Part shown: one piece after another, positions 33,518 to 44,940 of the stretch | Layout of the letters: the number at the start of each line of letters is the position of its first letter | How positions within the stretch are numbered: position 1 is the first letter of the stretch | NCBI GenBank assembly: GCA_002007465.1 | Contig: LNAC01000849.1 | Location: 370,751-434,750 of the forward strand | Source of the DNA: Ailurus styani | Taxonomy: Eukaryota > Chordata > Mammalia > Carnivora > Ailuridae | Length of the DNA: 64,000 nt | Direction: 5' to 3' | Program-made: the position numbers and the translations under genes | Notes under the pieces: generated by a model | Seen by the model: the letters and a program-made list of their open reading frames with translations, nothing else | The model's database searches: none | What the model was told of the DNA's origin: nothing

Positions 33518-33745
33518 TTTTTTTTTTTTTTTTTTAAATTTTTATTTAAATACTAGCAAGTTAACAGTGCAATATTGGTTTCAGAAGTAGAATTCAGTGA
33601 TTCATCATTTACATACAACACCCAGTGCTCATCGCTTACATACAACACCCATGCATAACAAGTGCCCTCCTTAATACCTATCACCCATCTAGCCCATCCC
33701 CCACCCACCACCATTCACCAACCCTCAGTTTGTTCTCTATCCATT
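33518..33745 (-). mobile_element. L1 3' UTR fragment, antisense, with small internal duplication
   Basis: An 18-T run (tail) at 33518-33535 is followed by reversed 3' UTR: 'gcaagttaacagtgcaatattggtttcag', 'cacccagtgctcatcgc', 'caagtgccctccttaatacctatcacccatc', 'caaccctcagtttgttctctat'. The segment 'ttacatacaacaccca' occurs twice (about 33609 and 33636), a local duplication that is absent from the other copies here. Confidence 0.9.
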
Positions 33746-34449
33746 TCAACTTATAGGAGAATTCCACTCTACTAACTAATGCCTTTTCAATAGAGAATTC
33801 AAAGGAAACTTAGGAAACATTTATTTTAAATAAAAGTGTAATTATTTCCCCACTGGCAATATGTCTTTCAGGAACCATATATTCAGGAGCCTTAATAGTT
33901 GTATTACGTGTTCATGTCTTTCTTGATTAAATAGAATCTGATCTTTCTCTCCATGCTGTTTTAAACCAGGTCCTTTTTCAATGATCTCCATAAATGAAGT
34001 TTAAGTATCAATTTGAGATCTCACAAAATTTTATTCTATTTAAAGTTTATTTAAAATATATAATTGGTTATTTAGATTTTCTTCTTCCTTCCTGGAAATA
34101 GTCAAAACTTGTGGGCTCTAATGTTTTTGGTCAAGTCTCAAAATGTACATCTGTGAAGGAGGCTTTAGCTCCCTCTCAACTGATGTGTTTTTCCCACACT
34201 AGCTTCAGAAGATTTTTTCCTACTCTGCCTTCAAATGTCCTTCATTATCTCACTTTCTCCACATTAACATCCCATAGGTTGCCATCCTTTTGCCCCTTTA
34301 GCTCATTCCTGATTCCACTTTTGCCTAACCCTTGCTGTCTTTTCAGTTTTTGAACCTATCTTCAGGACTAAACATTATTTTTCTTATCTCCCTCACCTTC
34401 ATTTCTGAAGCCCAAGAGACTAGAACATTTCTGAACCCATAGACTAGAA
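33746..34449. other. No gene or clear repeat recognised
   Basis: An 80-codon frame at 34111-34353 lies in pyrimidine-rich sequence with no recognisable domain. Nothing diagnostic was seen. Confidence 0.4.
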
Positions 34450-34610
34450 GATTTAATATTCTTTAAATGTCCATACTGCCCACAGTGATCCACAGACTCA
34501 ATGCAATCTCTATTAAAATTCCAAACAAATTTTTCCAAAAATAGAATAAACAATTCTAAAATTCATACAGAATCATCCAAAAAGTACCCAGCACAGACAA
34601 AACAATCTTT

Positions 34611-34794
34611 TTTTTTTTAAAGATTTTATTTATTTACTTATTTGACAGAGAGAGAGATCACAAGTAGGCAGAGAGAGGAGGAAGCAGGCTCCCTGCCGAG
34701 CAGGGAGCCCCATGCGGGCCTCGATCCCAGGACCCTGAGATCATGACCTGAGCCGAAGGCAGAGGCTTTAACCCATTGAGCCACCCAGGCGCCC
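34611..34794 (-). mobile_element. Can-SINE, first of a three-SINE stack
   Basis: Reverse-strand SINE with the 'aaagattttatttatttacttatttgacag' tail, 'tcacaagtaggcagagag', 'ctcgatcccaggaccctgagatcatgacctgagccgaagg' and the head 'gagccacccaggcgccc'. It is shorter than its neighbours in the CT region. It is preceded by 'aacaatcttt' (34601-34610) and followed by the same decamer at 34795-34804. Confidence 0.96.
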
Positions 34795-34804
34795 AACAAT
34801 CTTT

Positions 34805-34998
34805 TTTTTTAAAGATTTTATTTATTTACTTATTTGACAGAGAGAGAGATCACAAGTAGGCAGAGAGGCAGGCGGGGGGGGGGGAAGCAGGCTCCCCACT
34901 GAGCAAAGAGCCCAGTGCAGGGCTTGATCCCAGGACCCTGAAATCACGACCTGAGCCCAAGGCAGAATCTTAACCCACTGAGCCACCCAGGCGCCCCC
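34805..34998 (-). mobile_element. Can-SINE, second of a three-SINE stack
   Basis: Same orientation and the same 'tatttatttacttatttgacag' tail variant as its left neighbour. An 11-G run at 34874-34884 replaces part of the usual CT/GA region. The body is 'gggcttgatcccaggaccctgaaatcacgacctgag' and the head 'gagccacccaggcgccccc'. It is flanked by 'aacaatcttt' on both sides (34795-34804, 35001-35010). Confidence 0.96.
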
Positions 34999-35010
34999 TA
35001 AACAATCTTT

Positions 35011-35216
35011 TTTTTTTTTTTAAAGATTTTATTTATTCATTTGACACAGAGAGAGAGATTACAAGTAGGCAGAGAGGCAGGCAGAGAGAGAGGAGAGAGG
35101 AGGAAGCAGGCTCCCTGCTGAGCAGAGAGCCCGATGTGGGCCTCGATCCCAGGACCCTGGGATCATGACCTGAGCCGAAGGCAGCAGCTTTAACCCACTG
35201 AGCCACCCAGGCGCCC
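35011..35216 (-). mobile_element. Can-SINE, third of a three-SINE stack
   Basis: The tail is 'aaagattttatttattcatttgacacag', followed by 'acaagtaggcagagaggcaggcagagagag', 'cctcgatcccaggaccctgggatcatgacctgagccgaagg' and the head 'gagccacccaggcgccc'. The left flank is 'aaacaatcttt' and the right flank 'aaacagtctt' (35218 onward), a one-mismatch copy of the shared target. L1 sequence resumes after it. Confidence 0.96.
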
Positions 35217-36650
35217 TAAACAGTCTTGAGAGAGAACAAAGATGGAGGCATCACACTTTTTGATTTCAAATTATATTAGAAACATAGAGTAATACAAACC
35301 CACTATGGTGTTGGCATAAAATGGAATAATGAAACAGAATATAGAGTTCAATAATAAAACCCTGCCTGTATAAGTCACCTGATTTTTAACAAGAGTACCA
35401 AGAATACATAATAAGGAAAGGACAGTTTCGCAACAAATGCTGTTGGATAAACTGGATATCTACAGGCAGAAGAATGAAATTGGGTGTTTGTCTTAAACCA
35501 TACACAAAATTCAACTTAAAATGTATTGAAGACCTAAATGTAAGACCTGAAACTGTAAAGCTTCTAGAAGAAAACATAGAGAAAAAGCTTCTTGACATTG
35601 GTCTTGGTAATGATTTCACAAATATGATACCAAAAGTAAAGGTGAGAAAAGCAAAAATAGACAAGTGGGACTATATCAAACTAAAAAACTTCTGCACAGC
35701 AAAGGAAATAATAGAATGAAAAGGCAGCCCTTGGAATAGGAGAATATGTCTGCAAACCATATATGTGATACAAGGTTGATTTCCAAAATATGTATGAAAC
35801 TGCTATAACCTAATAGGAAAAAAAGGTAATAACCCAATTAAAAAATGAGCTTAAGACTTTGAATAGACATTTCTCTGAAGAAGACATATAACCGATGCAT
35901 ATATGAAAAGATACTCAACATTACTAATGATCAGTGAAAACAAATCAAAACCACAATTAGATATCATCTCACACCTGATAGGATTGCTATGATCAAAAAG
36001 GCAAGTGTTAATGCTGATGTGTAGAAACTGGAACTCTCTACAATGTTGGTAGGAATGTAAAATAGTGAAATTGCTGTGGAAAACAGTACAAAGTTTCCTT
36101 AAAAAACTAAAGATAGAAATACCACATAATCCTTCAATAGCACTGTTGAGTATACACTCCAAAAAATTGAAATCAGGATCTCAGAAAGATATTAGCATTC
36201 CCATGTTCATTACAGCATTATTTATAATAGTGAAGATATGGAAACAACCTAAAATATCCATTAGCAGGTGAATGAATAAAGAAAATATGGCATGTTATTT
36301 ACCCTTAAAAAAGGAAGGAAATCCTGCCGTTTGCAATACTATGAATGAACTTAAGAATACTATGCTAAGTGAAATAAGCCAGTCACAAAAGGAAATACTG
36401 CATGGTTCTATTTATATGAAATATCTAAAATCATCAAGCTCATAGAATCAGAGTGGAATAGTTGTTACCCAGTGAGTTGTTAATCAAAGAACATAAAGTT
36501 TCAGTCATGCAAGGTGAATAAGTTCTAGAGATCTGTTATGCAACACTGTGTAACAGTGTGTACAAATACTGTATTATATATTTTGAAAAATTTTGTTGAG
36601 CGTAGATCTCATGTTAAGTTTTTTTTAACAAAATAAAATATCTTTAAAGC

Positions 36651-36998
36651 CAAAATCTAAAATGCTTATAACTAAGCATTTATTTCTCATTCCTTCCACA
36701 TGTCCATCATGAGTTGAGAGGAGCTTTATTCTAAGCCTTCATACTGTAAGATACAGGCTGTGAACAGACATCATTTCAGATTTGCCTGTCTGTGGCAAAA
36801 AGAAAGAGAGAAAAGGAAAATAGACATAACCTACTAAAACTTCTACTTTGTAGTTATATATGGCATTTCTACTCACCTTCAATTATCCAAAGCCCCAAAG
36901 GAGCAAAGATATGTAATCTTACCATGCATCCAGAAGAAAAAAATGGAAATATTTTATATAATCATCACAGTATTCTTTGTCTTAAAGGCATGAATATT
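36651..36998. other. No gene or clear repeat recognised
   Basis: A short interval. The 80-codon frame starting at 36792 runs into the next SINE and is not supported. Confidence 0.4.
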
Positions 36999-37165
36999 GG
37001 GACACCTGGGTGGTTCAGTCAGTTAAGCATCTGACTCTTGATTTTGGCTCAGATCATGATCTCGGGGTCATGAGAATGAGCCCTGCAACAGGCTCAGTGC
37101 TCAGCAGAGTCTGCTTGAGATTCTAAATAAAGACATAAAATCTTTTTAAAATAAATAAATAAAAA
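36999..37165 (+). mobile_element. Older Can-SINE, shortened CT region
   Basis: The head is 'gggacacctgggtggttcagtcagttaagcatctgactcttg', followed by 'ggctcagatcatgatctcggggtc'. After 'agagtctgcttgagattc' the usual CT-rich block is missing. The sequence then goes to 'taaataaagacataaaatcttttt' and an A-rich tail. It is an older subfamily than the 'gtgggttaaagcc' copies. Confidence 0.9.
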
Positions 37166-37726
37166 TATAAATACCAACTAGTATTATTAATATCAAGTGG
37201 GAATCATAACTATAATAAAATTTAAATAAATATAAAAATGTAAGGACAAAGTAGTGATCTGTTACAGAATCCATTGTCAAAATTCACACCTACAGAGTTT
37301 GAGCAACCCTACCAGTATGCAAATTCTTGAAGCCTACTTGCAAATCCAAGAAGCCTATCTTATAGGAAGAGAAAGCTTTTTGATTGCCCTAGGATGTCTT
37401 GGCCACAGAAAATCAGAAATAATACAAACAGAGCTGACTTACACAGGCAGGTAGAAACCAGCAGAGAAAACTTGATATAGCAACAAAATATCATTTGTCA
37501 CCATAATTTTTTTTTCCATTCAGAAGATTCCAATTTTTCTTTTCATTCATTTATTTATCCCACAAATATTATTGTGTGCACTGTGTTAGGCAAGGTGCTA
37601 ATTGCTGGAGATATAGGTAGTAAACCAGCAGAGAAATATTAAACAACTAATTACATAATTTATCATTTAATTTCAGCTGTGATAAAAGACTGTCCTATGA
37701 GGTAGAAGTTAAAAGTGCAGAATCTA
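37166..37726. other. No gene or clear repeat recognised
   Basis: AT-rich sequence with a 66-codon frame at 37254-37454 that contains a small internal repeat (the 'gaagcctac' and 'ccaagaagcctatct' area). No recognisable protein domain. Confidence 0.4.
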
Positions 37727-37941
37727 GGAGCACCTGGGTGGCCCAGTCAGTTAAGCAGCCAACTCTTGATTTCAGTTCAGGTTATGATCTTGGGTCCTGG
37801 GATCAAGCCCTGCATGGAGCTATGTGCTCAGTGGGGAGTCTAGTTCTCTCTCTCTGTCCCTCTGTTCTCCCCCTGCCCCGCTCATGCTCTCTCTCTCTAA
37901 AATAAATACATAAATCTTAAAAAAAAAAAAGAATGTTTTAA
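37727..37941 (+). mobile_element. Older Can-SINE with target-site duplication
   Basis: The head is 'ggagcacctgggtggcccagtcagttaagc', followed by 'ggttatgatcttgggtcctgggatcaagccc', a CT-rich block with 'ctcatgctctctctctctaaaataaatacataaatctt', and an A run. The flanks 'aaaagtgcagaatcta' (37711-37726) and 'aaaagtacagaattta' (37942-37957) are a 14/16 match. Confidence 0.95.
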
Positions 37942-37984
37942 AAAAGTACAGAATTTAGTTTCAAGTGATTTTTAAAATTCCAGT

Positions 37985-38190
37985 TCCCTTTCTTTTTTGT
38001 CATATGACCTTGAGTAAGTTTATTGAAATATCTCTAAGTCTTGAATTCTTCATCTCTAAATCAAGGACAATGAAATAAGAATGCCTGCATTATAAATTTG
38101 TTGTGAGGATTGTGATAAAATACATAACATGTTTTGCACATACCTGCCAGAGTTAAATGCTTAAAAGATTTTTACTATTATTTTTCCTGT
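37985..38190 (+). mobile_element. MIR SINE relic
   Basis: MIR order on the plus strand: 'catatgaccttgagtaagtttattg', 'ttgaattcttcatctctaaatc', 'gcctgcattataaatttgttgtgaggattgtgataaaatacataacatg', 'gccagagttaaatgcttaaaa'. The 'ttgttgtgaggatt.aataaa' block is diagnostic. Confidence 0.75.
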
Positions 38191-38289
38191 TGCTTATTAC
38201 AAAGGAAATGTAAGTGGCTATTTCTTCATAAAACTAATAAAGCACATTCAGTAACAACTTTATTGAAGTCAGAAAACTAAGAAAGACAT

Positions 38290-41200
38290 GACTGCCCAAA
38301 CAAGAAATATGCAAAAATTAGATTCTTGCTTGGTAAGTCCAAGACTGGGGAGGAGACCTTATTTTTGTCTGGTCCAAGGAATTTAGTAGATAGCTATCAA
38401 ATCATTCTGAACACCTGTGGACTCAACCAAACCAAAGATCTAAGAATCACTGCAACGCTACAAATAGAAAAATTACCACTTTTGCAAGGTAGGAGGTGCA
38501 GAGAAGTGATAGAGGAGATATATCAGAAGATAAACCATGGAGGAAGGGAGCTTCTATAAGCTGGCTACCAGAAAATGATATAAAAGCTGAACACAAAATC
38601 AGAACTTTTAGAAGTCTGCCCCAGTGTGGGAGGTCCCTGCCTGAAAGGCGCTCAGTGGTGAGGTGGGGTAGAATCCTAGGTGGGATAGTGTGGTCTCAGG
38701 ATCTCTGGAATCACAGAAAGAACAGGGGTGCCTGAGTGGGCAGAGTTCCCAAACATTGGAGCTGAGAAGCTGGCTGCCATCAGGGAGCCTGGGAGTGGAC
38801 TCTCAGCTCTGGGTTGCCATAAACTACAAACGCGGCACAACTGGGCAACTGCTCTCTGAGCAGGGACCCTCCAAGCAGTAGAAACAGCGACCCTCCTTTT
38901 TCCCCCAGGAGGAGAGGCAGGGGTGCACTCCCCAGGAATCTGCAGGGTTTGGAAACTAGTAGCGGGGTCCTGTGCCTGAGATAGAAATCCTCAATCACAG
39001 GTTAGGGGAGCACAGAGTATGGATGGAGACTAGGGAAACAGGAGTGATTAACTGCTCTTCCCTGAGGGCACACTGAGGGGTGTGATTTTTCAGCCCTGGG
39101 ACTGGAGATTGGGAGGATGTAATTTTCATTCTCATCCTCTAAAGCTGTTGGGGAAAGCCTTCCGGGAACAAAAGCCACACAGAGCAATCTGGAGCTGCTT
39201 ACTTAGCCTGGCCCCCTGGCAAGAGTGGCACAATTCCACCCTGGGCAAAGACACCTGTGAATCAGTGCAACAGGACCCTTCCCCAGAAGATCAGCACTAA
39301 ATTCATATCTTTCAATAGTTAGTTGAATTTAAATGGGCTAAATGCCCCAATCAAAAGACACAGGTTATCAGATTGGATAAAAAAGCAAGACCCATCAATA
39401 TGCTATCTGCAAAAGATGCATTTTAGACCTAAACTTACCTCCAGATTGTAAGTAAGGGGATGGAAAGTAATTTACCATGCTAATGGACATCGAAGGAAAG
39501 CTGGGGTGACAATCCTTATATCAGACAAATTAGATTTTAAACCAAAGACCGTAATAAGAGATGAGGAAGGAAACTATATCGTAATTAAAGGGTCTATCCA
39601 ACAAGAAGATCAAACAATTGTAAATATTTATGCCCTAATATGGGAGCAGCCAATTATAACAAAATTAATAGACAAAAAAACCTGAGAGCTTTTCCCCTAA
39701 GGTCAGGAACACGGCAGGGCTGTGCACTATCACCACTGCTATTCAACATAGTACTAGAAGCCCTAGCCTCAGCAATAAGACAACAAAAAGAAATAAAAGC
39801 ATCTAAATCAGCAAAGAAGTCAATCTCTCACACTTCACAGATGACATGATACTCTATGTAGAAAAACCTGAAAGACTCCACCAAAAAATTGCTAAAACTC
39901 ATACAGGAATTCAGCAAAATGGCAGAGTACAAAATCAATGCATGGAAATCAGTTGCATTTCTATACACTAACAATGAGACACAAGAAAGAGAAATTAATG
40001 AGTCAATCCCATTTATAGTTGCACCCAAAACCATAAGATACCTAGGAATAAACCTAACCAAAGAGGTAAAGGAGCTGTACTCTAAAAACTAGAGAACATG
40101 TATGAAAGAAATTAAGAAAGACACAAGAAATGGAAAAATGTTCCATGCTCATGGATTAGAAGAACAAATATTGTTAAAATGTCTGTGCCACCTAGAGCAA
40201 TCTATACTTTCAATGGAACCCCTATCAAAATACCATCAACTTTTTTCACAGAGCTGGAACAAACAATACTAAAATTTGTATGGAACCAGAAAAGATCCTG
40301 AATAGCCAAATGAATGTTGAAAAAGAAAACCAAAGCTGGTGACATCAAAATTCCAGACTTCAAGCTATATTACAAAGCTGTGATCATCAAGACAGTATGG
40401 CACTGGCACAAAAATAAACACATAGCTCAATGGAATGGAATAGAAAACCCAGAATTGGACCTTCAATTCTATGGTCAACTAATTTTCAACAAAGCAGGAA
40501 AGAATATCCAATGGATAAAAGACAGTCTCTTCAACAAATGGTGTTGGGAAAATTAGACAGCCACACACAGAAGAATGAAACTGGACCATTTCCTTACACT
40601 TTACACAAAAATGACTCAAAATGGATGAAAGACCTAAATGTGAGACAGGAATCCATCATAATTGTAGAGGAGAAGACAGGCAGCAACCTCTATGACTTCA
40701 GTCACAGCAACTTCTTCCTAGAAATATCGCCAAAGGCAAGGGAAGCAAGGGCAAAAATGAACTGTTGGGACTTCATTGAGATAAAAAGCTTTTGCACAGC
40801 AAAGGAAATGGTCAACAAAATCAAAAGGCAACTGACAAAATGGGGGAAGATGTTTGCAAATGTCTTAGAGATAAAAGGCTAATATCCAATATCTATAAAG
40901 AACTCAACACCCAAAGAACAAACAACCCAATCAAGAAATGGGCAGAAGACAGGAGCAGATGTTTCTCCAAAGACATTCAAATGGCCAACAGACAAATGAA
41001 AAAATGCTCAACATCACTCAGCATCAGGGAAATACAAATAAAAACCACAATGAGATACCACCTCACATCAGTCAGAATGGCTAAAATTAACAAGTCAGGA
41101 AATGATGGGTGTTGGTGAGGACATGGAGAAAGGGGAGCCCTCTTACACTGTGGGAATGCAAGCTGGTGCAGCTACTCTGGAAAACAGTAAGGAGGTGCCT

Positions 41201-41808
41201 CAAAAAGTTGAAAATAGAGCTACCCTACAACCTAGCAATTGTACTACTAGGGATTTACCCCAAAGATACAAGTGTAGTGATCTGAAGGGGAACCTGCACC
41301 CCAATGTTTACAGCAGCAATGTCCACAACAGCCAAACTATGCGAAAGAACCCAGATGTCCCTTGAAAGATGAATGGATAAAGAAGATGTAGTTTATATAT
41401 ACAATGGAATACTACTCAGCCCTCAAAAATTGAAATCTTGCCATTTGCAACAACGTGGATGGAACTAGAAGATATTATGCTAAATGAAATAAGTCAATCA
41501 GAGAAAGACAATTATCATATGATCTCACTCACATATGGAATTTACAAAACAAAACCGAATCACGGGGAAAGGGAAGGAAAAATAAAACAACAAAATCAGA
41601 GAGGGAGACAAGCAATAGGAGATTCTTAATCATAGGAAACAAACTGAGGGTTGATGGAGGGTGGAAGGATGGGGTAACTGGGTGATAGACATTAAGGAGG
41701 GAAGTTGATATAATTGAGCACTGGATATTACATAAGACTGATGAATTCCTGAACTCTACCTCTGAAACTAATAATACATGTTAATTAATTGAATTTTAAA
41801 AAACAGAC
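38290..41808 (+). mobile_element. L1 with carnivoran 5' region, ORF1 missing and ORF2 internally deleted
   Basis: About 38290-39300 matches the carnivoran L1 5' region. It is relatively GC-rich, with 'gaacttttagaagtctgcccc', 'gtgtggtctcaggatctc', 'gctctgggttgccataaac' and 'agtagcggggtcctgtgcctg'. The sequence then jumps directly into the ORF2 endonuclease start ('taaatgggctaaatgcccc', about 39330), so ORF1 is absent. At about 39690 it jumps again from endonuclease to the reverse transcriptase core ('ggtcaggaacacggcagggctgtgcactatc'). The catalytic box is F-T-D-D at 39834-39845. C-terminal ORF2 includes the longest open frame of the window (40430-40882, 150 codons). The 3' UTR ends near 'ctgaaactaataatacatg'. 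It is non-functional. Confidence 0.92.
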
Positions 41809-42474
41809 AAAAGTAGTATTATTGAGAAAAAAAATTTTTAATTTTAAAAAATGAACCACTATATTTTCAATAGTTAACTAGTTAATAGATTTTAAAAAAT
41901 GAAATACTTTTTTGGTCTGAGTGAGAAATTTCCATGTGATATATATTGGTGTTGTTTGTAAATTTAGAGAGTTTGGCACAAGAGACCATTATAATATTAT
42001 TTAAATATACAGCTTCTTTCTAAATTAATACAATGTAATATCCTATTAAAATGCTATACATTCAAAATAAAAAATAACATTCTTTAGAAACCTATGTTAG
42101 TGCACTTAGCAGAAAATTTTATAGGTGAGTGGTGATGAATTCTGATAAACATCTTTTCCCCATATCTCATCTCATTTCTAGTCAATCAAGAAAATACTGA
42201 AAAAAGGACAAAATGGCATCATCCCATATTTTCTTCGATTTTCTAATAAAGTAAATAAGTCAGGTATGATTCTCAATTGTCATGAGGAAAGTGTCATACC
42301 CAAATCCTAAAGCACTTGCTAGGATCAAGTTTTGTAGGATTCTTAATTTCCATTCAAATGATTTCTACAATTAAAATGTTACTCATATACTTATGTGGTC
42401 AATTTCCATATTTCCTGGGAATGAACAGGTTAGCAGCAGAAAGATTACTAAAACGTGTATGGTGGTTACTAGAC
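41809..42474. other. No gene or clear repeat recognised
   Basis: AT-rich sequence with no frame worth noting apart from a 72-codon one at 42316-42534 that has no recognisable domain. Confidence 0.4.
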
Positions 42475-42660
42475 ACAAAGCACTCTTTGCATATACTAAC
42501 TTATATTCTCTTTTTAAAACTGAAAAGTAAGTAGGGCAGATCATACTGTCCCTCATTTTTCCAATGGTCTTAGGATGTAAGTGACTTGCTGAAGATCAAA
42601 TGTGAATGACAGATTCTGATTAAAACATCCGATGTTCATTTTATGGCCTAGAACACATCT
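42475..42660 (-). mobile_element. MIR SINE relic
   Basis: Reverse-strand MIR wording: 'cactctttgcatatactaacttatattctc', 'atactgtccctcatttttccaatgg', 'gtaagtgacttgctgaagatcaaatgtg', 'gattctgattaaa'. Heavily mutated. Confidence 0.6.
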
Positions 42661-43489
42661 GCATTATTTAGGAAACCATGTACCTCCAGGGAAAGAGAAG
42701 AAATCCAGGTACAATTACAAGGAAAGGGGACAGTGTTAACAAAGGCTTGATCTTCAACTTCAGTTTAAATATTTGTTGAGTGTAAAAGGTTTTTAATAGT
42801 TCTGCAAAACAGCAGTATATTAATATAATTCACTATTCTTTTCCCTCCACTCTAGTCATAGTGATTGAATTAATGTGCCTATAATTGCAGACTACTTGTA
42901 AGTGCACATTTGCATGGTATACACCAAAAAGTAATCCAAATTTGATGCCAGGTTGGGAAGACACAGTTGGAGCCCCCATCACCATTTGCCTCACCAGCTG
43001 GCACTGGCTGACAAGATGCTGCCAGATGGGTCTTCATGAACCTCCTAAATCAGCAGTGAAATTGAGAGCAGTGTCATCAAATATGTCATTACTGCTAAAA
43101 ACAAGAAAATTACATTGCATACCTATTTGATACACTGAATCAGCCTTGAATCACAATTATAATGTCTCTTAAGAAAACTGGAATGAAAGGTAAAAAAAAA
43201 GGTACTTTATGCTGCAAACCTGTCTCTTACACATATGATAAAACTTTTATGCAGAGGACACTTCAAGAGACAGCAGTGCCTTTTTATACTTGATTGATCA
43301 TCACTCTCCTGGTTTTACATAAAAGAGAAAGAAAAGATGGTACTGGGTAAAGAGGTCTACAAAGAATGTGGCAGAATCAGAGACCTAGCAAAAAGAGACA
43401 ACTTTAAAGCCCATTTATAATCTTAATGTGGGAGCACATACCATCTTGTAATATAACTGTTGTTCACATAGTATTGTCCTTGCAAAACA
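42661..43489. other. No gene or clear repeat recognised
   Basis: An 81-codon frame at 42885-43130 has no recognisable domain. No mobile-element signature seen. Confidence 0.4.
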
Positions 43490-43725
43490 GCCTAATGAAA
43501 AGATACAGATTTTAGAACCAGATCAGCCTGATTTGAATTCTAGATAACTATCATGTACATGGCCTTGAGTAATTTACTAATTTCCCTGGGCCTTGTTTCT
43601 TCATACTAAATAAGGCTGATATCTACATATCAAGGTTACTAAAAGAATTAAATGAGATTTTAAATACATATGTATATATTCGGCACAGAACAGTAATTAA
43701 TGAGAACTGTCATTTTTATTTTCAT
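43490..43725 (+). mobile_element. MIR SINE relic
   Basis: Nearly full-length plus-strand MIR: 'cctgatttgaattctagataac', 'catggccttgagtaatttactaatttccctgggccttgtttcttcat', 'aaggctgatatctacatatcaaggttactaaaagaattaaatgagatt', 'ggcacagaacagtaattaatgag'. The central core and the tRNA-like 5' part can both be traced. Confidence 0.85.
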
Positions 43726-43797
43726 CATGTAATTTTGAGACTTACCCAAAGGCTAGCAATTGTTAAGAAAAGATAATAGAATCTTTCTTGAAAGAAT

Positions 43798-43824
43798 AAT
43801 GGATGGATGAATGAATGAATGAAG
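43798..43824. repeat. (GGAT/GAAT)n short tandem repeat
   Basis: A short tetranucleotide array, 'ggatggatgaatgaatgaatgaag'. Confidence 0.8.
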
Positions 43825-44149
43825 AAATAGAAATGCCAAAGTTACTTTAAAAAAATGCCATGTGCCACACTAGCTCAGTGAGATGGCGGCAACACAAAGA
43901 AAAGGGTCAAATGTTAAGGCTGTGCTTTGTTAATGAAGAAATAATTTTTATTTGATTTAAAATGAAACTTCCAAATTAATAGCCTCTAGCCAGAAGTTTA
44001 TTAATATTCATATTTTTGAAAATTCATTTCTTTCTTTCTCCAAATTTTCTCAGGACCTAAACATACATATAGCAAGATCTTATTCATATTCAGTATGAAA
44101 GTAGCATTTGTATTGTTTTTTTCTACACAGTGTCTCCGAGGTTGTAACT

Positions 44150-44320
44150 ATATACTTTTGCATGGGCACTTGATTAATGATGGCTTATTCTACTAGACTC
44201 AAAGCTCTGTGAGAGCTGGGGGTGGGTCTCTCTGACTTATTTTTGCAGCTCCAGTTTCTGGCACAGTGGCTAGTGCATAGTAGACACTCAAAATAATTGT
44301 TCAAAAAACAGAAATCACCC
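44150..44320 (+). mobile_element. L2 LINE 3' end relic
   Basis: The wording 'ctactagactcaaagctctgtgagagctggg', 'agtttctggcacagtggctagtgcatagtagacactcaaaataattgttc' is the typical LINE-2 3' terminus. It is also common as an exapted sequence in mammals, but nothing here indicates function. Confidence 0.8.
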
Positions 44321-44905
44321 TCTTCATTTCTTAAAAGCATACCAAGGGATCAGCACTATATTTTCAGGTTTAGTCTTCTTTATTAAACAATTAGATTTTG
44401 AAAGAACTGTATACATAGAAGTGATAACAGATCATTTTAGACACTCAGGCACACTTTTGTTTGCATATCTTATAGATCTTTCAAAACCAAATGTCAAAAA
44501 TGGAAACATAAAATGGCATTCTGCTTTCAACTAACGATCCTACAGAAACTGTGCTCTGACTCCCTCATTTAGAATAATCTCTCAGGATGCTGTTCATTTC
44601 TGGTGGCACAATGAAAAGACACTGATGCTTAGGGAAACTGGGACCAGAGCTAGAGACCATCTCTTCTCTGAGACATAATTTAATGCTTTAAATACAGAAG
44701 CAAGTTCCAAAAATAAAAATTCCATTCCAGAATCCCCGGACTCAACTACATTTATCCACCCTTGTTTGCTCCTGGTCTCTGACATCAGGATCAAGAACCA
44801 TACGCCAAGACAAAACAAATCATCAAAAACTTTGAAAGAAAAAGCATATGGTATGGTTTTCAAATAGAATAGAACTTATGGACACGAGTCAGTATCAAAC
44901 TGCTG

Positions 44906-44940
<35 letters not shown>

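Larger units (their letters stand above)
34450..36650 (+). mobile_element. Old L1 (L1MA/L1MB-like) ORF2 C-terminal half and 3' UTR, carrying three SINEs
   Basis: ORF2 thumb and C-terminal sequence begins at 'taatattctttaaatgtcc', 'gcaatctctattaaaattcc'. After three SINEs it resumes at 'gagagagaacaaagatggagg'. Frame 35474-35719 encodes typical ORF2 peptide wording ('ENIEKKLLDIGLG', 'IKLKNFCTAKEI'). The frame at 36065-36271 contains 'LKKLKIEIPHNPSIALLS'. The 3' UTR includes 'catggttctatttatatgaaatatc' and ends near an A-rich segment at 36630. Many frameshifts and stops are present. It is older than the SINEs it carries. Confidence 0.9.

Noticed and set aside
34601..35220. CRISPR-like pattern of repeated units with short spacers
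   Set aside because: The regular units are about 190-bp SINEs in a mammalian genome, with target-site copies between them. They are not a CRISPR array.
40430..40882. 150-codon open frame, longest in the window
   Set aside because: It is L1 ORF2 C-terminal sequence within a decayed L1, not a host gene.
44594..44863. 89-codon minus-strand frame
   Set aside because: No recognisable domain and no supporting context. Its length is compatible with chance in a window of this size.
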